Shown here: positions 14,633-23,506 of the stretch, piece after piece
How the letters are laid out: every line of letters begins with the position of its first letter
Numbering within the stretch: the stretch's first letter is position 1
DNA from: CAZUGO01 sp964619935
Lineage (GTDB): Bacteria; Planctomycetota; Phycisphaerae; UBA1845; CAIVHJ01
Reading direction: 5' to 3'
DNA: 64,000 nt
Assembly (NCBI GenBank): GCA_964619935.1
Contig: CAZUGO010000032.1
Location: forward strand, 124,001 to 188,000
Position numbers and translations under genes: made by a program
The notes under the pieces: generated by a model
Database searches by the model: none
Told to the model about the DNA's origin: nothing
The model's input: the letters and a program-made list of their open reading frames with translations, nothing else

Positions 14633-16172
14633 GGCCAACCTGCCCCTCGCGAAGGTAGGGGAACTCCCGGACAAATTGATCGAGGATCATCGCAAACTTG
14701 AGGCCGCGCTCGATGTCGCCCTCGATGTGGGCGGCACCGCTCAGAAACAGCTCGGCACCGCTCACCTCACCGGCGACTGCCCTCCAGAATGCCGACGGTG
14801 TGGTTCGAAAGGTGACCTGCGCCTGGTGGCTGGCCCGACGGTGGACGTCGACCACCTTGCCGTGCCGGAAGCGGCACCACCAGTCGCCATCCACACTGCT
14901 GTCGATACGGAAACGAACGTCGAGATCCAACCGTCCGATGCGGCTGATCGTGGATTGCAGGACACGGACGGGCAGAAACCGCTCGAAATAGGCGTCCAAG
15001 CCTGCGCCCGGCGGCTCGGCGGAGCGCTCCGGGCGCCCCGGCCGCCAGCCGACCGCTTCTGCATAGCGCAACAGGCGATGCAGCCGGGCCTCGGTCCAGA
15101 GGACCGGTGGCCGGGTCGTGAACCGGGCCGTCTGCCGGCGGTCAAATCGCGGGGCGTCAAACACGTAGGGTGAGATGCCCCTGGTGATGTCGGCAAAGAC
15201 GGCTTCAAATACCGAACGATTGTTAACTGGCAAGGCCGTGCCGGCGCCCACGAACCGACCGCCGCCGATTCCGTAGTAGCGCTCCAACGCGCGTTTGACC
15301 ATCAGGTTGCTTGGGGGCGCGGGGTGAGTGAGGTGGTAGACGCCGCCGCGCGACTCCGGGCGATCAAAGAGGTCGCCGAAATCGCGGGCGAGATCGTTCG
15401 CACACATCAGGTTGGCCGCCGAATCAGGATCGGCGCAGATCCGCAGGGCGATTCGGTGGCGATCCAGGTCCGGACTGTGGGCCACCGCCTGGGCCACCAG
15501 CGAGGTCGCGCGGAACAGGTAATACATGCCCGCGAAACGGGTGGCGACTCCTGAATGGCTATGGCCGACGACGATCGCAGGTCGATGGATGGTCAACGCG
15601 GCACCGGCTTGAGCGGCCGCTTGCGTGGTCCTCGATTCGGCGAGCCACTTGCTGTGCTCGTACACGTTGCGAGAATCTGGAGGATCTGGCAGCGGCACCT
15701 CGCTGGCCGATTCCACCTTGCCGCAGACGTAGGCGGTACTGATCAAGTGCCAGTCGGGGCAGCCACAGCGCTCGGCGAATCGACAGGCGTTGGCGGTTCC
15801 GTCCACATTGGTGACCATGGGTTCGCCGTCGGCGGACTGGCGAAATGACGTGCATCCGGCCGCGTGGACCAGCGCAGCCACGGAACCACGGAGGTGCCGG
15901 CGGATCTTGTGCGAGACGCCGCCATCGGCGGCGCGCAGGTCACCGCGCAGGACCGCCAGCTGACCCGATTCGAAGGCGGCTTCCAGGTCGCGGCTCCATG
16001 GTTCCATGGCGCGTTGCAGTCGCTCGCGGGCATCTCCCGGGGCGGACGCGCGGACCATGGCCAGCACCCGATAGCGGCGATCCAGCAGTTCACCCAGCAG
16101 ACATTGCCCCACAAAGCCGGTGGCCCCGGTTAACAGCACCCAGGATGTCGTCGTGCGTCGCCCGGTTCCCAA
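14613..16172 (-). CDS. NAD(P)-dependent thioester-reductase-like SDR with C-terminal SCP2 domain
   Basis: A 519-residue protein. The N-terminal Rossmann fold is of the extended SDR/male-sterility type: TGATGFVGQCLL binds NAD(P), and the active Tyr/Lys are in YEHSKWLAE. Residues about 400-510 read as an SCP2/sterol-carrier-like domain (VRFRIDSSVDGDWWCRFRHG, then FFLSGAAHIEGD-like strands). The start is TTG at 16170-16172, supported by GGGAGG 7 bases upstream; no ATG or GTG fits. Such reductases act on acyl thioesters or lipid-linked substrates, and a fused lipid-binding SCP2 favours a hydrophobic substrate. First gene of the three-gene coupled unit, divergent from the glycosyltransferase at 16244. 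Confidence 0.82.
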   Translation of the reverse strand: MGTGRRTTTSWVLLTGATGFVGQCLLGELLDRRYRVLAMVRASAPGDARERLQRAMEPWSRDLEAAFESGQLAVLRGDLRAADGGVSHKIRRHLRGSVAALVHAAGCTSFRQSADGEPMVTNVDGTANACRFAERCGCPDWHLISTAYVCGKVESASEVPLPDPPDSRNVYEHSKWLAESRTTQAAAQAGAALTIHRPAIVVGHSHSGVATRFAGMYYLFRATSLVAQAVAHSPDLDRHRIALRICADPDSAANLMCANDLARDFGDLFDRPESRGGVYHLTHPAPPSNLMVKRALERYYGIGGGRFVGAGTALPVNNRSVFEAVFADITRGISPYVFDAPRFDRRQTARFTTRPPVLWTEARLHRLLRYAEAVGWRPGRPERSAEPPGAGLDAYFERFLPVRVLQSTISRIGRLDLDVRFRIDSSVDGDWWCRFRHGKVVDVHRRASHQAQVTFRTTPSAFWRAVAGEVSGAELFLSGAAHIEGDIERGLKFAMILDQFVREFPYLREGQVGHELRTL

Positions 16173-16243
16173 TGGGCGGCCTCCCAGCTACCATTCGAGG
16201 GGGTGAATCGCGGCACGGCCGCGGTCCACGGCTATTATACTCC

Positions 16244-17446
16244 ATGGCAGGGGGTGTGGTGACCGCGGCAACCTGGATCGGGCTCTGGATTTATGCGGCG
16301 GTGGTGGCCGGGTGGGCTGCGCGCCATGTGTGGCTCTCGTTGCCGGGGCCCTTGGGCTGGGTTGTCGAGGCCAACGCGCAGGCACCGGCGGGCGGCGCGG
16401 TTTCAGTGGTGTTGCCGGCCCGCAACGAGCGTGACCGGATCGGGCCGTGCCTCGAGTCCTTGCTGCAACAAGGATCCGCCGTGGGGGAGGTCATCGTGGT
16501 GGACGACCGTTCAGATGACGGGACCGCTGCCGCGGTCCTAACGCTGGCCGGCGGCGACCCGCGGGTCCGCGTGCTGTCGGTCACGGACCTGCCCGCGGGG
16601 TGGTGGGGCAAGGCTCATGCCTGCCAGCTCGGAGCCGATGCCGCAGCCGGTGGTTGGCTGCTGTTCACCGACGCCGACTGCCGGTTCTTCGCGGGCGGCG
16701 TTGCCGGCGCTGTCGCATATGCCCGGCGCCATCATCTGGAATTCTTGACGCTGTGGCTGCGGGCCGACCACCGCACGCTGTGGGAGCACCTGCTGATCCC
16801 GCTGTGTGGGGCCCTGATCTTGTACTGGTTTCCGCCGCTGGCGGTCAATCGCCGAGGGCGGCGCTTCGGGTTCGCGAACGGTCAGTTCCTGCTTATTGAG
16901 CGGCAGGCCTACGACCGCATCGGCGGGCATGCGTCTGTGGCTCAGGCCCTTCTGGAAGACATTCCGCTGGCCGAGCGGGCGTGCGCCAACGGCGTGCGCA
17001 TCCGGGCGGCCCTAGGATCACAGATCGCCGCCGTGCGCATGTACGGGTGTTACCGCGATATTCGCGACGGTTGGACCCGGATCTTCATCGGTGCCCTGCG
17101 GCGCCCATGGAAATTGTGCTGGAGCGTGTGGTCGGTGCTGGGGGGGTCGCTGCTGCCCAGCATTGGCGCTCCGGCGGTGGCCTTGTGGGTGCTGTTCGCC
17201 GGCTGGTCGGCCCACGGTACGTTGGCGGCGGCGCAAATCCTGGTTTGCTTGCACTTCATCGCCGTCTACACGGTGAGCTACCGGGCCTGGGGTCTGTGCG
17301 GATGTGATCGCCGATACCTGATGCTCTATCCAGTGTCGTGTGTCGCCGTGATCGAGATTCTGGTGCGCAGTTGGTGGCACCTGGTCAGTCGGCGGGTGAT
17401 CATCTGGCGGGGTTCGGTGATCGCCGCCGCGGGGGGGCGGCGCTGA
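16244..17446 (+). CDS. GT2 glycosyltransferase, HpnB/CrtQ-like, membrane-bound
   Basis: A 400-residue GT-A enzyme with an N-terminal membrane helix (about 8-26) and a C-terminal membrane pair. Motifs are VVLPARNERDRIGPCLESLL, VDDRSDDGT, PAGWWGKAHACQLGA, the metal-binding FTDADCRF, and LLEDIPLAERA as the acceptor/base region. It resembles hopene-associated HpnB and the carotenoid glycosyltransferase CrtQ, so the acceptor is probably a lipid (inference). I start at ATG 16244. A TATTAT sequence only 7 bases upstream suggests the message may be nearly leaderless. No squalene or carotenoid genes lie in the window, so the acceptor remains open. Confidence 0.85.
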   Translation: MAGGVVTAATWIGLWIYAAVVAGWAARHVWLSLPGPLGWVVEANAQAPAGGAVSVVLPARNERDRIGPCLESLLQQGSAVGEVIVVDDRSDDGTAAAVLTLAGGDPRVRVLSVTDLPAGWWGKAHACQLGADAAAGGWLLFTDADCRFFAGGVAGAVAYARRHHLEFLTLWLRADHRTLWEHLLIPLCGALILYWFPPLAVNRRGRRFGFANGQFLLIERQAYDRIGGHASVAQALLEDIPLAERACANGVRIRAALGSQIAAVRMYGCYRDIRDGWTRIFIGALRRPWKLCWSVWSVLGGSLLPSIGAPAVALWVLFAGWSAHGTLAAAQILVCLHFIAVYTVSYRAWGLCGCDRRYLMLYPVSCVAVIEILVRSWWHLVSRRVIIWRGSVIAAAGGRR

Positions 17447-17485
17447 TTCTCGAATGAGTTCTGTGGCCCGGAGGAGGGGTTCACC

Positions 17486-19036
17486 ATGTGGTCCAGACGG
17501 ATCGTGAGCGTCATGGGGCTGATGCTGTGCAGCGGGCTGGGCTGTGCGCCGCGGCCCTTCAGCGAGCAGGTGCTGCGTGCGGCCGACCGGCACGGGGTGC
17601 GTGACGCCGCGACCCTGGCGGTGGCCGCCAAAGGGCATCTCCGCTTCACGACGGCGTTGCGATCAGACCTGGATGATGCCATTGCCGGGCCGGACCTCGC
17701 GGCGGTTCGCGAATCGGGGGCCGAGGTGCTTCATCGGGCCAATGCCTTGGCCATCGCCTCGGCGACCGCCGAAATCGAGCGCCTGCCGTCCGATGCCATC
17801 ACCGAGTTGATCGAGGATCGCGGGTCGCCCGAGGTCCCTGGGGCAAGTGCCGGTCGGCGGGAGTACCTAGGCGTCGCGTACGCCCGGGAGGCACGTGCCG
17901 CCCTGGAACTGGACCTGCGGCGGTTGGCGGCCACGGCCGATCTGGGTGGCGCCCGGCGGGTGCTTCAGAGGATTCGCGATCGCATCGAGCCGCCGGCCGG
18001 AGACCGCGGCAAGCTGGCCCGTGTCCTGCTTGGCGCGCCTGGGTTCGTGCCGGCCTCGATTGGTGCCGAAATGGTCGAGCGCGAGGCCCTGCATCGAGAA
18101 CTCATGGCCGACTTCACCGAGGCCATTGAGTATCGCCCGGAAACCATGGATGTGGTGGGCCCGGACGATCTCGCCCAGGCGAGCGCCGCCGATCTGGCTC
18201 GTTGGTATGCGCCCGTAATTGTCCAGCAGGTCGATGGCGAAGCCGGTTATCGCCCGAGTGAGGACTGCATTGGACGAGTCGCGCTTTCGGGAACGTCGGC
18301 TGCCGTTCACGTGCAGGTCGACATCGCGGACCCGGTGGTGTACTGGATGCACCTGGAAGCCAAGGTTGGAACTCACAGGTACCATCAATTGGTCTATGCG
18401 GCCTGGTATCCAAGCCGGCCGGCGCTCGCGCCCAACGATTCACAAGCCGGCCGGATCGACGGCGTGGTGGTCCGGGTCACCCTGGACCGCCATCGGCGGC
18501 CGGCCATTTACGAATTCGTTCGCAGTTGCGGGTGCTATCACACCTTGTGGGTGAGTGAGTTCATCGAGGCGGCGGCCAGGATGCAGTTTGGTGCCCCCGC
18601 CGGAAATCGGCGGTTTGCCGTGCAGCGGCCGGCCGGCGGGCGCGAGCTGTTCGTTCCTGATGTCATCGAGGATGACGGTGGACGCCCGCGGCGCCCAATC
18701 GTGTTCATCAGTGCCGGACATCACTTGGTCATGGGCGTGACTCCCGTAAAGACGCACGCCATGCGGGGCGCGACCCGCTCCGAGCGCAGGTATCGCCTCG
18801 AGCCTTACGAGACGCTCACGCACCTGCCCCTGGGCGACGGTGTGGCGAGCATGTTCGGCAGCGACGGTTTGGTACACGATGCCGGGCGCGGGGAGGGCTG
18901 GTTGCTGGCACCCACCGGCATGCTCAGCGCCGGTCAGCCGCGACAGCTCGGCACCATGAAGATCCACATGGATGCCTACGACTATGACGATCCGCGCTTG
19001 CTGGAGCGCAACCTGCGCTTGCCCGCTGAATTCTAG
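17486..19036 (+). CDS. Predicted lipoprotein of unknown function
   Basis: A 516-residue protein with a lipoprotein signal (MLCSGLGC, cysteine at residue 20) and a strong GGAGGAGG ribosome site. I do not recognise the family. The N-terminal third is helical and charged. The second half is richer in strands, with distinctive patches YAPVIVQQV, YHQLVYAAWYPSRPA, FVRSCGCYHTLW, FISAGHHLVMGV and IHMDAYDYDDP. Conserved-looking His and Asp residues cluster in the second half and could bind metal, but this is a guess. It follows the glycosyltransferase by 39 bases on the same strand and may be co-transcribed with it. Confidence 0.75.
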   Translation: MWSRRIVSVMGLMLCSGLGCAPRPFSEQVLRAADRHGVRDAATLAVAAKGHLRFTTALRSDLDDAIAGPDLAAVRESGAEVLHRANALAIASATAEIERLPSDAITELIEDRGSPEVPGASAGRREYLGVAYAREARAALELDLRRLAATADLGGARRVLQRIRDRIEPPAGDRGKLARVLLGAPGFVPASIGAEMVEREALHRELMADFTEAIEYRPETMDVVGPDDLAQASAADLARWYAPVIVQQVDGEAGYRPSEDCIGRVALSGTSAAVHVQVDIADPVVYWMHLEAKVGTHRYHQLVYAAWYPSRPALAPNDSQAGRIDGVVVRVTLDRHRRPAIYEFVRSCGCYHTLWVSEFIEAAARMQFGAPAGNRRFAVQRPAGGRELFVPDVIEDDGGRPRRPIVFISAGHHLVMGVTPVKTHAMRGATRSERRYRLEPYETLTHLPLGDGVASMFGSDGLVHDAGRGEGWLLAPTGMLSAGQPRQLGTMKIHMDAYDYDDPRLLERNLRLPAEF

Positions 19037-19085
19037 GGGTCTCGATCCGCGCTGCATGGGCAGCGCGTACCGACCCATGATGCGT

Positions 19086-19568
19086 TCATGTGACTCGCTG
19101 CACACCGTACATGCGCCCCAGCGCGTTCCAGAAGCATTCGATCCAGCGGGCCGAGGCCTCGGCTGTGCCGCAATCAAGTTCGTCGTTCAGGAACTTGCCC
19201 CAGGCGGCCTGCTTCCAGGCGACGAACTTGGCGACGGCGGCGTCGCCCAGCGTCCCGGGCTGCGGCTTGACTTGGTTGAGCGGCGAGTGCACGGCGCGCA
19301 GCTGGGCATTGACCCCCGGGCCGGCGGCAATGCAATGGGCGTAGACATTACAACCTGCTTGCCGGTCCCACAAACAGACCAAGCCAACCACTGTACCATC
19401 GTCGACCTCGGTCACCGTAGTCGGGAAGATCAGTCGTACAAAGCGATCATCGATGTGCTTGTAGAGCCTGGGTTGAACGGCGACCTCGATACCCCCGCGT
19501 TTGAGGTAGGTGGCCTCGATCTCGAAACAGGCGCTGGCAACGGTCCTCGCGACAATGTCGGGTTCCAT
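19086..19568 (-). CDS. Small conserved-looking protein of unknown function
   Basis: 160 residues from ATG 19566-19568, preceded by AAGGA at proper spacing. The longer upstream extension of this frame is low-complexity and rejected. The protein is soluble, with no signal peptide or membrane segment. Strand-rich segments such as DDRFVRLIFPTTVTEVDDG and GLVCLWDRQAGCNVY alternate with a C-terminal Trp-rich helix (KFVAWKQAAWGKFLNDELD). No family recognised; possibly a small alpha/beta cytoplasmic protein. Confidence 0.6.
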   Translation of the reverse strand: MEPDIVARTVASACFEIEATYLKRGGIEVAVQPRLYKHIDDRFVRLIFPTTVTEVDDGTVVGLVCLWDRQAGCNVYAHCIAAGPGVNAQLRAVHSPLNQVKPQPGTLGDAAVAKFVAWKQAAWGKFLNDELDCGTAEASARWIECFWNALGRMYGVQRVT

Positions 19569-20210
19569 GGCTGATCCTTTTTGCTGTGGATCATCTAGGC
19601 CGTTCGAGTGGGCAGCCATACACCGATCAGGATCGGACACCGTCGGGCCGTTGTCAATCCGACCGGAGTGGGGCACCCCGGCGGCCCGGCGCTGCAAAGT
19701 GAAGCGGCAGTTGCATCCTGCCGCTGATGGGCTCCTCGACTGCACCTGGTGGGTACCGGCACCCTGCCCACAAAGGAGTTCGTCGCAAGCGTGGGCGTGG
19801 AGGTCCTGGCGGAACTTCCCCCGGCAGGAGCGCGGGCCGACAACACCCGAGGGTGTGACCAGAACATGAACAAGATCGCCCGCAACCAGGCTGTCGCTGC
19901 TCTGGTAGCCTTGTCCAACGAAGGGTCGCAGCGCCGACTCGACAATCCCTCGGCAGGTCGCGTCGCGGCGGGGCCCTGATCCGCAATCGGCGGGCCACCG
20001 CTCCTGAAGTCGCGGGGAAACACTCGCAGAACTCCCAACGGGTCGTCTGGTCCTGCGGTCCCGAATGGCCCACCCAGTCACTGCTGGAGTTGCTCAGGCC
20101 GCTGGCTCGGTTCTCTCGCGGCAGCCAATCCCACACCCCGGCCAAAAGTCCATAGTAGTCAATGCAGAGTGGCAACAATAACCCAAGATAGTTGTATTTA
20201 TTGCGATTGT
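19569..20210. other. Intergenic interval of about 640 bases, no gene recognised
   Basis: Several frames are open on the minus strand, but their translations are rich in Arg, Pro, Ser and Gly with no motif or ribosome site, typical of GC-rich non-coding sequence. The right end turns AT-rich towards the promoter at 20214. Confidence 0.5.
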
Positions 20211-20213
20211 ATG

Positions 20214-20242
20214 TTGGCTTATGATCCATATTACACTATGAT
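20214..20242 (+). promoter_or_regulatory. Predicted sigma70-type promoter of the marR-methyltransferase pair
   Basis: TTGGCT (20214-20219), a 17-base spacer, then TATGAT (20237-20242), in an AT-rich patch that contrasts with its surroundings. The expected start is near 20249, about 34 bases before the MarR gene. Confidence 0.6.
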
Positions 20243-20282
20243 TTGTGATTGATGGTCGATTTGTTCTGGGAGCCTTCGAGGC

Positions 20283-20879
20283 ATGCCTGAGCACCTCAGT
20301 TCGGAAGACCAGATTGTGGCCGCCCTCCGGCGGATCATCCGTGCGGTCGATCTGCATTCACGGCGGCTGGTGGAGGACTATGGGCTGACGGGCCCGCAGT
20401 TGGCAGTGCTTCGCGAAGCTGCCCGGCAAGGCCAGACCTCGATTTCCGCCCTGGCCCGGGCGGTGCATCTGAGCCAGCCAACGGTGACGGGAATTCTGGT
20501 CCGCCTGGAACGCGGTGAGCTGGTCGAGCGCCGGCGGGATGTCAGCGATCGCCGGGCAGTAAACGTCACGGTGACGTCGACGGGCCACAAGCTGTTGAAT
20601 CGGGCCCCGTCGCTCCTGCAAGATCGTTTCCGGAACGAATTGGCCAAGCTGCGCGAGTGGGAGCTGACCCTGACGTTGGCCGCCTTGCAGCGCATCGCCG
20701 AGATGATGGAGGCCGAGACACTTGACGCGTCGCCGGTCTTGGTGGCAGGACCGCTCGATGCCCCGGCGGAGGCCTCGGCGGGCATTGGCGAGGCAGGCAT
20801 CCCGGAGCAGCCGAAGGCTACCGCAAGGTCGCTCAACCCACTGACAGGAAGATCACTCGAAGATTCGGAGGTAAACTGA
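20283..20879 (+). CDS. MarR-family transcriptional regulator
   Basis: 198 residues. A winged helix-turn-helix occupies residues about 30-110: LTGPQLAVLREAARQGQTSI, then SALARAVHLSQPTVTGILVR as the recognition helix, and ERRRDVSDRRAVNVTVT as the wing with the typical D-x-R-D-x-R-like pattern. Flanking helices should form the dimer interface. The last 50 residues are a Pro/Ala/Ser-rich tail not usual for the family. It lies two bases before a methyltransferase gene, so it probably controls its own operon. The ligand is unknown. Confidence 0.9.
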   Translation: MPEHLSSEDQIVAALRRIIRAVDLHSRRLVEDYGLTGPQLAVLREAARQGQTSISALARAVHLSQPTVTGILVRLERGELVERRRDVSDRRAVNVTVTSTGHKLLNRAPSLLQDRFRNELAKLREWELTLTLAALQRIAEMMEAETLDASPVLVAGPLDAPAEASAGIGEAGIPEQPKATARSLNPLTGRSLEDSEVN

Positions 20880-20881
20880 TC

Positions 20882-21664
20882 ATGGTTCCCGAAACTGCAT
20901 CTGCTGCTGGCCCCTCGGAATTCCGCGTGCATGTGGAACCTCAAGTGGCGCTGCCCGAACCCCGCGTGACCATGGAGCAGGATGAAGAATGGTGTGTGGT
21001 TCAGATCGACAACAAGTGGCGCCAAATCCGCTTTCATGACTACGAGGCAATGTTTTCGGTGCCGGGACTGTATGAGAAAGTCATCTACGACCTCCTGAGC
21101 TGCCGATCGCCGCAAGTGGTGACCGAGTTGCTCGATGAAGCCATGGACAGTGCCGATGAGCAGGGCCGTACGCTGCGGGTGTTGGACTTGGGCGCGGGCA
21201 ACGGCATGGTCGGCGAATTGCTGGCCGAGTCACGTGCTGAGCAGGTGGTCGGCATCGACATCATCGAGGCCGCCGCGGAAGCGACCGAACGTGACCGCCC
21301 CGGCATCTATGATGACTATCACATCGTGGACCTCACCCGGCTGACCGCCGCCCAACAGCAGGCGCTGGCCAAGCGGCGGTTCAATTGTTTGACCTGCGTG
21401 GCCGCGTTGGGTTTTGGGGACATTGCGCCCGAAGCCTTCAAGGTGGCGTACGACCTGGTGCAGCCGGGCGGTTGGATTGCCTTCAACATCAAGGAAACGT
21501 TTCTGGACCGCCGCGACCCTTCGGGCTTCGCCGACTTGATCCACTCGTTGGTAGCCGGGGGCGACCTGAACATTGTGGTTCGGCGGCGCTACCGCCACCG
21601 TCTGGGAACCGATCGTCGGCCGATCCATTACGTTGCGGTGGTCGGTCGCAAGCGGTCCGCGTAG
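20882..21664 (+). CDS. Class I SAM-dependent methyltransferase
   Basis: 260 residues with SAM-binding motif I in LDLGAGNGMVGELLA, motif II in VVGIDIIEAA, and post-motif segments CVAALGFGDI and VQPGGWIAFNIKETFLD. The last resembles small-molecule methyltransferases acting through a C-terminal variable region. Ribosome site GGAGG 10 bases upstream, overlapping the MarR stop. The N-terminal 60 residues form an extension with WRQIRFHDYEAMF, probably substrate-binding. Co-transcription with a MarR regulator suggests an inducible methylation step, perhaps detoxification, but no substrate can be named. Confidence 0.88.
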   Translation: MVPETASAAGPSEFRVHVEPQVALPEPRVTMEQDEEWCVVQIDNKWRQIRFHDYEAMFSVPGLYEKVIYDLLSCRSPQVVTELLDEAMDSADEQGRTLRVLDLGAGNGMVGELLAESRAEQVVGIDIIEAAAEATERDRPGIYDDYHIVDLTRLTAAQQQALAKRRFNCLTCVAALGFGDIAPEAFKVAYDLVQPGGWIAFNIKETFLDRRDPSGFADLIHSLVAGGDLNIVVRRRYRHRLGTDRRPIHYVAVVGRKRSA

Positions 21665-22248
21665 GAGGCCACCGGACTGGGTCCGCCCGGAAGCGGTGAG
21701 TACCCGGGCGGCAAAGCGCCCGGGCGTGGATGTATGCCCAGGCCCTTGCGATGCTGGGCTGCAGTCGATCCGCCAGAGTTTTTCATTACCCGCATATATA
21801 TATAAGGAAGGGGATTGTCGGCCGGCATCGGCAGCGCCTGGATCATATCCCGGCATGGCCGCTGCTGTGCTCAACCCTTTGAACTGCATGGCTGACCTTG
21901 AGCCGGACGCGGTCCTCATCGGCCGCCTTGCGGCGGCATGGGGTCGGCAGGCGTAACAGTCCAGGCCGCAACCGGCGTCTTGATCTTCGCCAATTGCCGA
22001 GCCGCCCAGGCAGGTCTTCCATCTACCGTGGCCGACGGTTAACGTGTGGTGGCTTTGGAGATCGTCGCCATGCACTCGCATCCAATCCGCGAATACGCCC
22101 GGCAGCGCGCGGGGGTCACCGTTGGACAGGGTCTGACCGTGAGTCCGGCGTGGATCATCGCGATGAATCGGGTGTCGCGTAACGCCCTGCCGATCGCCGG
22201 CCGGTTGGCTGCATGTGCTGCGACGGCGCCACGCGAAGGGCTGCTGCG
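21665..22248. other. Intergenic interval of about 580 bases with one GC hairpin
   Basis: CCCGGGCG (21703-21710) and CGCCCGGG (21717-21724) form a perfect 8-bp stem with a 6-base loop about 40 bases after the methyltransferase stop. It lacks a T-run, so a weak or Rho-assisted terminator is possible. A short AT-repeat (ATATATATATA) lies near 21795. I see no gene. Confidence 0.45.
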
Positions 22249-23502
22249 GTGATCATCTGGCTGTGGATTGGATTTCTGGCGTTCGTGCTGCTGATGCTGG
22301 CCTTGGACCTCGGCGTGTTTCATCGCCGCGGTCACGTGGTCGGCGTCAGCGAGGCCGCCATCTGGACCACGGTGTGGGCGGCGCTGGCGGTGCTCTTCAG
22401 CGTGGTGGTCCATTATCTCTACCAGCACCAGGTCTTCGGAATTGGAGAGGAGTACGGCGATCGTGTCAGCGGCGGGCAGGCGGCCCTGGAGTTCTTCACC
22501 GGTTATGTCATCGAGAAGTCGCTCAGCCTGGACAACATCTTCGTCATCGCCCTGATCTTCAGCTACTTCGGTGTCCGAGCAGAGCACCAGCACCGTGTGC
22601 TGTTCTGGGGGATTCTCGGGGCTGTGGTCTTGCGCGGGCTGATGATCGCCGCCGGGACGGCTTTGATCCAGCGCTTCTCCTGGATTACGTACGTCTTTGG
22701 CGGGTTGCTCCTGGTCACCGCATTCAAGATGCTGGTTGCCCGGCATGACACCCTCAAGCCGGAGCGCAATCCGATTGTCCGCCTGGCTCGGCGCTGGTTC
22801 CCAGTGGCCGACTACGACGGCCAGCGGTTCTTCACCCGCCTCGACGGCCGCCGGGCGATCACGCCATTGTTCATCGTGCTGCTGGTGGTGGAGAGTTTCG
22901 ACGTGCTCTTCGCCGTCGATTCCATTCCGGCGATTTTCGCGGTGACGCAGGATCCGTTCCTGGTATTCACCTCCAACATCTTCGCCATCCTCGGGCTGCG
23001 CTCGCTGTACTTCGTTCTGGCCGGCGTCCTGGACAAGTTTCGCTATCTCAAGTTGAGCCTGGTGGTGCTGCTGGCCTATGTGGGCGTCAAGATGCTCCTG
23101 GCGCACCACTACCCCATCCCGATCCCGGTATCTCTGGGGATCATCGGTGGGATTTTGTCGATAGGCGTGGTCGCCTCGCTGATCGCCCGGGCCCCGCCGC
23201 CGGCGGCCGAACTGCAAGATCTGGCGGTTAACTCAGCGAAGCAACTCCGCCGGTTGGTGGTCGTGCTGGTGGGCACCGCTGTGCTGCTGGTCGGCATTGC
23301 CATGATCGTACTGCCCGGGCCGGCCATCGTGATGATTCCGGCCGGGCTGGCGATTCTGGGCACCGAGCTGCTGTGGGCCCGAGGCCTGCTGGCGAAGATC
23401 ACCGGGGCGGGCAACCGCGGAGGCAAGCGGTCAGACGATTCGCAAGGACCTCCGCCGCAGGGCGGCGCCGCGGTGGAGTCGTCGGAGCACAAACGGAGTT
23501 GA
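22249..23502 (+). CDS. TerC-family membrane protein with C-terminal PGPGW-type transmembrane domain
   Basis: About 417 residues from GTG 22249 (GAAGGG upstream; an ATG at 22213 is less likely). The TerC/Alx core has seven or more helices with EKSLSLDNIFVIALIFSYFG and ESFDVLFAVDSIPAIFAVTQ, whose acidic residues are the proposed metal-binding sites; TerC/Alx proteins export manganese. After PVSLGIIGG a second membrane unit contains IVLPGPAIVMIPAGLAILG, the hallmark of PGPGW small membrane proteins, followed by a hydrophilic tail. Fusion of the two is the notable point. It may supply cation homeostasis or membrane stress resistance. Confidence 0.9.
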   Translation: MIIWLWIGFLAFVLLMLALDLGVFHRRGHVVGVSEAAIWTTVWAALAVLFSVVVHYLYQHQVFGIGEEYGDRVSGGQAALEFFTGYVIEKSLSLDNIFVIALIFSYFGVRAEHQHRVLFWGILGAVVLRGLMIAAGTALIQRFSWITYVFGGLLLVTAFKMLVARHDTLKPERNPIVRLARRWFPVADYDGQRFFTRLDGRRAITPLFIVLLVVESFDVLFAVDSIPAIFAVTQDPFLVFTSNIFAILGLRSLYFVLAGVLDKFRYLKLSLVVLLAYVGVKMLLAHHYPIPIPVSLGIIGGILSIGVVASLIARAPPPAAELQDLAVNSAKQLRRLVVVLVGTAVLLVGIAMIVLPGPAIVMIPAGLAILGTELLWARGLLAKITGAGNRGGKRSDDSQGPPPQGGAAVESSEHKRS

Positions 23503-23506
23503 CCGG

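Noticed and set aside
19595..20229. Minus-strand frames upstream of the small protein at 19086-19568
   Set aside because: The translation is low-complexity and the conserved protein begins at 19568 with its own ribosome site.
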